A stretch of 17,526 nucleotides of DNA from assembly GCA_964493095.1 (NCBI GenBank), contig CAZBNG010000043.1, positions 1-17,526 on the forward strand. Direction: 5' to 3'. Both the position numbers and the translations under genes were made by a program. This document shows, in pieces, positions 13,574 to 17,526 of the stretch (its first letter is position 1; every line of letters begins with the position of its first letter). The notes below the pieces were generated by a model. The model was not told the origin of the DNA. It ran no database searches and saw nothing but the letters and a program-made list of their open reading frames with translations. Origin of the DNA: CAYXSX01 sp964493095. GTDB lineage: Bacteria; Pseudomonadota; Alphaproteobacteria; Micavibrionales; Micavibrionaceae.

Positions 13574-14257
13574 ATGTCTAAAAAGGAAACCATCGCCATT
13601 ATTGACTACGGTTCCGGAAATCTGCGCAGTGCGGAGAAAGCCTTTGAGCGCGTGATCGCCGATGAGGGGCTGGATTTTGCCGTAAAAGTCACGGATAAAG
13701 CCGAAGATATTTTAAAAGCGGACCGTATCGTATTGCCGGGGCAGGGCGCTTTTACGAGCTGCATGAAAGGCCTGTCCGATATTGACGGAATGATTGCTGC
13801 CCTTGAAGAATCCGTTTTGCAACGCGCCGTGCCGTTTTTAGGGATATGCGTGGGTATGCAGCTTATGGCGACGCGCGGGTTGGAACACGGCGTTACCGCC
13901 GGACTCGACTGGATCCCCGGAGAGGTAAGGCCGCTGGAGCCGCGCGATCCCGCGCTTAAAATCCCGCATATGGGCTGGAACGAGCTGGTCCTGCCCTTCG
14001 CCGGGGTGCAGGACAACGCGCATTTTGTGCTGCGCAATGTAAAAACGTCGCATGAAAAACCCGCCCATTACTATTTTGTTCATTCTTTTGTGTTTCAATG
14101 TAGTAATAACCACCATGTTCTGGGAATGACGGATTACGGCGGTTTGATACCGGCGGTTGTTGGGCGCGATAATATGATCGGCGTTCAATTTCACCCGGAA
14201 AAAAGCCAGGAAGCCGGGCTAAAGCTGCTTTCCGACTTTTTACACTGGAAACCCTGA
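13574..14257 (+). CDS. hisH: Imidazole glycerol phosphate synthase glutaminase subunit HisH
   Basis: This class I glutamine amidotransferase supplies ammonia to HisF in the fifth step of histidine synthesis. In 227 residues it has the nucleophile Cys92 in FLGICVGMQLM, the GSGNLRS opening at residues 13-19, the YFVHSF block and the His208-Glu210 pair in VQFHPEKSQ, so the triad is complete. The ATG at 13574 gives MSKKETIAIIDYG, typical for the family, although the ribosome binding site is weak. hisH is followed after 34 bases by the GNAT gene, and then hisA and hisF on the same strand, but minus-strand genes interrupt the run. Confidence 0.95.
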   Translation: MSKKETIAIIDYGSGNLRSAEKAFERVIADEGLDFAVKVTDKAEDILKADRIVLPGQGAFTSCMKGLSDIDGMIAALEESVLQRAVPFLGICVGMQLMATRGLEHGVTAGLDWIPGEVRPLEPRDPALKIPHMGWNELVLPFAGVQDNAHFVLRNVKTSHEKPAHYYFVHSFVFQCSNNHHVLGMTDYGGLIPAVVGRDNMIGVQFHPEKSQEAGLKLLSDFLHWKP

Positions 14258-14291
14258 GTTTTGTTTATTATATGGATGTGTGGGCGTAATT

Positions 14292-14864
14292 ATGAGTGAT
14301 CTGATTAATAAAAAACCCAGCGACCCCGTGCTTGTGATAGAGCGCGTCACCTCGCTTTCCCCGGCGGATATGAACGATCTTTGCGATGCGACCGATGCCG
14401 CGATCGAAGGCGGCGGCGGGTTTGGCTGGGTCAATCTTCCCGCCCGCGATATCCTTGAGCGGTTCTGGAGCGGCGTCATGGCCATGCCCACGCGCTTCCT
14501 GTTCGTCGCGCGGCTCGACGGCGTGATTTGCGGCACCTGCCAGCTCATCAGGCCCCCGGTAAATAATGAGGCCCAAAGCCTCAGCGTGCAGCTGACCACC
14601 CATTTCGTTGCCCCTTGGGCGCGTGGCTACGGCCTTGCGAAAAAGCTGGTGGAAGAGGCCGAGCGCACTGCGCTGGCCGAAGGGTTTACCGTGATTAACC
14701 TTGACGTGCGTGAAACCATGGACCGTGCCATCAGCCTGTATGAGAGCCTGGGTTACAACCGTATCGGCATGCACCCGGCCTATGCCCGCGTGAACGGCGA
14801 AATCCTTAAGGGCTATTACTATTACAAGATTCTCGATCCCAAGACCGCGGGGCAGGACGCTTAA
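14292..14864 (+). CDS. GNAT-family N-acetyltransferase
   Basis: This is an acetyl-CoA-dependent acetyltransferase fold of about 190 residues. Motif A, VAPWARGYGLAKKLVEEAE, has the R-G-x-G-x-A pyrophosphate-binding loop; INLDVRETMDRAISLYESLGYNRIG is the usual motif B with the LYE-x-x-GY signature. The acceptor is unknown. I prefer the ATG at 14292 (MSDLINKKPSD); a GTG at 14280 would add MGVI. It lies between hisH and hisA on the same strand and is probably co-transcribed with hisH, since only 34 bases separate them. Its stop lies nine bases from that of the convergent minus-strand gene. A role in histidine metabolism is not shown by the sequence. Confidence 0.88.
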   Translation: MSDLINKKPSDPVLVIERVTSLSPADMNDLCDATDAAIEGGGGFGWVNLPARDILERFWSGVMAMPTRFLFVARLDGVICGTCQLIRPPVNNEAQSLSVQLTTHFVAPWARGYGLAKKLVEEAERTALAEGFTVINLDVRETMDRAISLYESLGYNRIGMHPAYARVNGEILKGYYYYKILDPKTAGQDA

Positions 14865-14873
14865 ACGGGCCTT

Positions 14874-15632
14874 TTAAGAAGGTGCGCATAAATCCGGATT
14901 TTCACCACTTATAAATGCTACTGCTACCAGCCGTTCTTCGACATCTCCATCATTTTCTCTGTCGGGTGATTTATGAAATGCAGGCCTGTGGTCTTCACCC
15001 CATTCTCTGGATTTCATCAAAACAATCGCTCCATCAGGAGCTTGCCACGCTCTGTCCATGGAGAGGTTTCCTACTCCACCCCACCATGCTTTTCTTTTGC
15101 CGCCATTGGGGTTTGTTGTATTTACCCTGGTTAGTTTAATGTCGTGAGTATCAATAATCAGTGTTCCCCCACCTTTTGCGGACATTGTCGCGGTAATTCC
15201 GGCGGGTAATAAGGAAAGTGTTGTGGGTTTTAAAACTTCTCTTCCGCTATCTCCGTGAATTGTGTTGTTTATATTATCTTCAGCTTTCACCCAAAATTCA
15301 TTTGGGCCCAGCAACTGCGCAATTTGGGCCAGTAAAGCAAAATCAGGTCCGATTCTGTGTCGCATTTCAATCATGCTATAAGAAAGCTGGTTTGAAAGGC
15401 CTGTAATCCGGTCACCTTCAATTTTATACCCTTCCATATTCTCGCCTTCTTTTAAGCGAGCAGCGTTGGTTTCAAAAGTTTGTTTAAGACCGGAAGTGTC
15501 GCGTAATATGACAATACTGCTGATCTCAGGTTTCAGAATTTCTGTTCTGATCGTTTGTGCCAAAATTGCCGGCGTATCGGCATTTTGGTTAAATACAAAA
15601 GTACCGGGTGGATAATTATTTAAAGAAATCAT
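14874..15632 (-). CDS. Orphan protein with oxygenase-like His/Asp layout
   Basis: I do not recognise the family with confidence. The 252-residue protein (ATG at 15632; a GTG two codons upstream is possible) starts MISLNNYPPGTFVFNQN and is rich in beta-prone segments. It has an H-x-D pair in TIHGDSG (His126, Asp128), and about 90 residues later FHKSPD (His220) followed by EERLVAVAFI (Arg234). This spacing recalls the H-x-D...H...R pattern of Fe(II)/2-oxoglutarate oxygenases or the HRSP ending of DUF1826 proteins, but the likeness is weak. No signal peptide is seen. A TTGACA-N17-TAAATA promoter lies so close that the transcript leader would be under about 15 bases. The gene sits alone between the GNAT gene and hisA. 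Confidence 0.65.
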   Translation of the reverse strand: MISLNNYPPGTFVFNQNADTPAILAQTIRTEILKPEISSIVILRDTSGLKQTFETNAARLKEGENMEGYKIEGDRITGLSNQLSYSMIEMRHRIGPDFALLAQIAQLLGPNEFWVKAEDNINNTIHGDSGREVLKPTTLSLLPAGITATMSAKGGGTLIIDTHDIKLTRVNTTNPNGGKRKAWWGGVGNLSMDRAWQAPDGAIVLMKSREWGEDHRPAFHKSPDRENDGDVEERLVAVAFISGENPDLCAPS

Positions 15633-15646
15633 TTGCACGAGAATAT

Positions 15647-15675
15647 TATTTACATAATTAAAAGTATTTTGTCAA
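15647..15675 (-). promoter_or_regulatory. TTGACA-N17-TAAATA promoter
   Basis: TTGACA lies at 15670-15675 and TAAATA at 15647-15652 on the minus strand, with a 17-base spacer. The -10 ends only 14 bases before the ATG at 15632, so the mRNA would be nearly leaderless, which fits the absence of a Shine-Dalgarno sequence. Confidence 0.6.
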
Positions 15676-15728
15676 TATAAGGGTTCAAAGCCTTGTATTT
15701 CTCCGCTTCTTCCTCTAAACCTGCACGC

Positions 15729-16484
15729 ATGATTCTTTACCCCGCCATAGACCTTAAAGACGGCAAATGCGTGCGCCTGGTGCAGGGCGATATGACGCGC
15801 GATACGGTGTATAACGAGGACCCGGCGGCGCAGGCCCATGACTGGGCGCGGGCCGGGTTTAGCTGGATTCATGTCGTCGATCTTGACGGCGCCGTTGAAG
15901 GCGTGCCGAAAAACCATACGGCTGTACGCGCCATTTTAAAGGAAACCGATCTGCCGGTGCAGCTGGGCGGTGGAATCCGCACGATGGAACAGATAGAGCA
16001 TTGGCTGGCCGAGGGTGTCAGCCGCGTGATACTGGGCACCGCCGCGGTGCGCGAGCCCGAGCTTGTCCGCGCGGCCTGTAATAAATTTCCCGGCCAGATC
16101 GCCGTGGGCATCGACGCGCTGAACGGCGATGTCATGGTCGATGGCTGGGTGGACAGCTCGAATATACAGGCCACAGAGCTTGCCGCGCATTTCGAGGATG
16201 CCGGGGTGAGCGCGATTATCTACACCGATATCGACCGCGACGGCACGGGCAAGGGTGTGAATATCGTATCCACCATCGCGCTGGCGCAAAGCACGTCTAT
16301 TCCCGTGATTGCCTCGGGCGGCGTGGGCAGCCTTGAGGATTTGCGCCTTGTAAAAGATGCCGCGCAATACGGCGTGAACGGCGTGATCATCGGCCGCGCC
16401 CTTTATGACGGGACAGTAACGCCGGAGGAGGCGCTGAAAGTCGCCGCCGGGGAGCTGCGCGTCTCCGCGGCAAACGAGTTTTAA
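15729..16484 (+). CDS. hisA: ProFAR isomerase HisA
   Basis: HisA is the (beta/alpha)8-barrel isomerase that converts ProFAR to PRFAR, the substrate of HisH-HisF. In 251 residues it has the opening MILYPAIDLKDGKCVRLVQGD with catalytic Asp8, the phosphate-binding GGGIR near residue 81, the second acid in VGIDALNG (Asp129), and the TDIDRDGTGKG and IASGGVGSLED blocks. I chose the ATG at 15729; a TTG at 15693 would add a 12-residue extension (from YFSASS) foreign to the family. There is no clear Shine-Dalgarno sequence. It is separated from hisH by the GNAT gene and a minus-strand gene, and from hisF by the pentapeptide gene, whose stop is four bases away. Confidence 0.96.
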   Translation: MILYPAIDLKDGKCVRLVQGDMTRDTVYNEDPAAQAHDWARAGFSWIHVVDLDGAVEGVPKNHTAVRAILKETDLPVQLGGGIRTMEQIEHWLAEGVSRVILGTAAVREPELVRAACNKFPGQIAVGIDALNGDVMVDGWVDSSNIQATELAAHFEDAGVSAIIYTDIDRDGTGKGVNIVSTIALAQSTSIPVIASGGVGSLEDLRLVKDAAQYGVNGVIIGRALYDGTVTPEEALKVAAGELRVSAANEF

Positions 16485-16488
16485 TTTA

Positions 16489-17355
16489 TCACGGTTGGGC
16501 GTCAGAGGCGGGTGCAGCTAAATGAGCCAGATGGGGAGGTAATTTTGTACTCTTATCCCAAACAGTCTCTTGCATTTGTTCTTTGCTAAGCTGAATTACA
16601 TTCGTTAAATCCGCATTTCTGAAATCAGCCTTGTATAATCTTGCGCCTGTAAAATCTACACTAGTCAGCTCGGCATTTGTAAAATCAGCCTCTGATAGAT
16701 TGGAGGCTTCAAATCCTGTACCTTCTAATTTTGCTCCGACAAAAATGGCGCCTAATAAGTTTGCGCCTCTAAAGTTTGCACAGTGTAAATCGCTGGCACT
16801 CAAATTGGCGTGACGCAGCTGGCTGTAAGTTAGTTGGGTATTTACCATCTGTGCATGTGGTAATTCTGCGGTCTCTAGGAAGGCGTAATCGAGGCGGGCA
16901 TTGCTGAGGTTAACACGATCCATAATAGCGTCACGCAGGTAGGCACCCGTGAAATCCGCGCTTCCCAAATTGGCGCCACTTAGTGGAATATTTTCTGCAC
17001 GAGCAAAACGCATATTAAGCCCATTGGGCCAAGGGCTGTTTATCAATGTCAGAATAGCCGGAAGTGCGTGAGCTGCTGTTTGCTCATGAGTTTTCGAAAG
17101 CTTGTCCCAGTCAAAACGCTGCCGAAGCTCTTCTTCGGACAAGCCTTTCAAAAGAGACTCGCGTAACCACATTTGAAGCAAATCTGCCGCGCCATTTTTA
17201 GCAGACAATGTATCTAAAAAACGCTCGATTTTATCGCCATGCGCTTCCAAAAAGGCGTGGTGTTGGTCGAGCGCAGTTGTAATCGGGTGGCTTACAAGGC
17301 TTCTTTCAGCAAAAAGCTGTGTGTATGAAGGGGGGTGGGCAACTGGATCAAGCAT
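16489..17355 (-). CDS. Pentapeptide-repeat protein
   Basis: In 288 residues, an N-terminal region of about 110 residues, mostly helical, precedes some 25 pentapeptide units between about 113 and 252 (for example LSGANLGSADFTGAYLRDA and HCANFRGANLLGAIF), which fold as a right-handed quadrilateral beta-helix. The end (LSKEQMQETVWDKSTKLPPHL) is the common cap of this family. Function is not given by the fold; some members mimic DNA and protect gyrase, others act in signalling or toxin systems. I start at the ATG 17355 (MLDPVAHPP, with GAGAGAA upstream), because an upstream ATG at 17427 would place the TTGACA-N17-TATAAC promoter inside the coding region. There is no signal peptide. Confidence 0.85.
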   Translation of the reverse strand: MLDPVAHPPSYTQLFAERSLVSHPITTALDQHHAFLEAHGDKIERFLDTLSAKNGAADLLQMWLRESLLKGLSEEELRQRFDWDKLSKTHEQTAAHALPAILTLINSPWPNGLNMRFARAENIPLSGANLGSADFTGAYLRDAIMDRVNLSNARLDYAFLETAELPHAQMVNTQLTYSQLRHANLSASDLHCANFRGANLLGAIFVGAKLEGTGFEASNLSEADFTNAELTSVDFTGARLYKADFRNADLTNVIQLSKEQMQETVWDKSTKLPPHLAHLAAPASDAQP

Positions 17356-17388
17356 AGAAAATTCTCTCGCACTGTTAGTTAGTCGTGA

Positions 17389-17417
17389 GTTATAGCGCAC
17401 CATTATAATTATGTCAA
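17389..17417 (-). promoter_or_regulatory. TTGACA-N17-TATAAC promoter of the pentapeptide gene
   Basis: TTGACA (17412-17417) and TATAAC (17389-17394, 5 of 6) are 17 bases apart on the minus strand. This is the best of the six accessory promoters, and it decides the start at 17355, about 27 bases after the predicted transcription start. Confidence 0.65.
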
Positions 17418-17465
17418 TTAAATTCACCCTTGCATGAGGCCTCCCTTCCCATCATAAAAGAATCC

Positions 17466-17526
17466 ATGCTTAAAACCCGCATCATCCCCTGTCTGGACGT
17501 GAATAATGGCCGCGTGGTCAAGGGCG
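17466..17526 (+). CDS. hisF: Imidazole glycerol phosphate synthase subunit HisF (start only)
   Basis: The window ends 20 codons into this gene. MLKTRIIPCLDVNNGRVVKG is the strongly conserved HisF opening, with the catalytic Asp11 in CLDV. HisF is the cyclase partner of HisH. It follows hisA on the same strand but is separated from it by the whole pentapeptide-repeat gene on the other strand, so it needs either its own promoter or read-through. Confidence 0.9.
   Translation, partial: MLKTRIIPCLDVNNGRVVKG

Noticed and set aside
15693..15728. TTG start for hisA
   Set aside because: HisA proteins begin at MILYPAIDL; the added residues do not fit the family.
17356..17427. Longer start for the pentapeptide protein (MNLIDIII...)
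   Set aside because: The extension covers a near-consensus TTGACA-N17-TATAAC promoter, and the ATG at 17355 has an upstream GAGAGAA.
1..17526. tRNA, rRNA, integrase or insertion sequence explaining the accessory genes
   Set aside because: I found no tRNA-like cloverleaf, rRNA stretch, transposase or integrase reading frame in the window.

Overview
The window looks like a piece of an alphaproteobacterial chromosome, probably a draft assembly, since a run of 29 Ns lies at 9997-10025. The lineage rests on the hem/rho neighbourhood (a HemJ remnant beside rho; hemE then hemH), a ferrochelatase with a C-terminal cysteine cluster of the iron-sulfur type, an MlaE/MlaF pair and a hisH-hisA-hisF run. 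I cannot name the genus. Sel1, ankyrin-like and pentapeptide-repeat proteins hint at a host-associated or otherwise interacting lifestyle, but that is inference.

Layout. 1-424: an ORF that reads as the N-terminal half of a LapA-type membrane protein joined to the C-terminal half of HemJ. 425-1996: a sigma70-like promoter, a long AT-rich leader with a possible 13-codon leader peptide, and rho. 2025-2639 (minus): an unrecognised protein. 2640-3007: a non-coding stretch beside hemE with DnaA-box-like sites, five GANTC sites and an AT-rich tract, a candidate oriC. 3023-5465: hemE and hemH, separated by a small convergent ORF (4076-4255, minus). 5469-7150 (minus): mlaE-mlaF. 7256-7924: a VanX-type dipeptidase with an altered zinc ligand. 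8021-9496 (minus): dnaB. 9551-11245 (minus): two Sel1-type genes, one broken by the gap, each followed by the same 20-bp repeat. 11313-12707 (minus): a HisD-family gene carrying an in-frame palindromic element. 12786-17526: hisH, a GNAT gene, hisA and the start of hisF on the plus strand, interleaved with three single minus-strand accessory genes.

Two layers can be told apart. The core layer is replication, transcription termination, haem, lipid transport and histidine genes. The accessory layer is six single minus-strand genes (4076-4255, the 9574-10243 gene, 10340-11245, 12786-13457, 14874-15632, 16489-17355). Every one has a perfect TTGACA -35 hexamer upstream, and I found no other minus-strand TTGACA in the window. 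In five of the six a -10-like hexamer follows at exactly 17 bp. These genes sit as cassettes between core genes, mostly convergent with their plus-strand neighbours, and several encode protein-protein interaction repeats. This shared promoter architecture, together with the two copies of a palindromic element (one inside the hisD reading frame), is the most interesting structure in the window.
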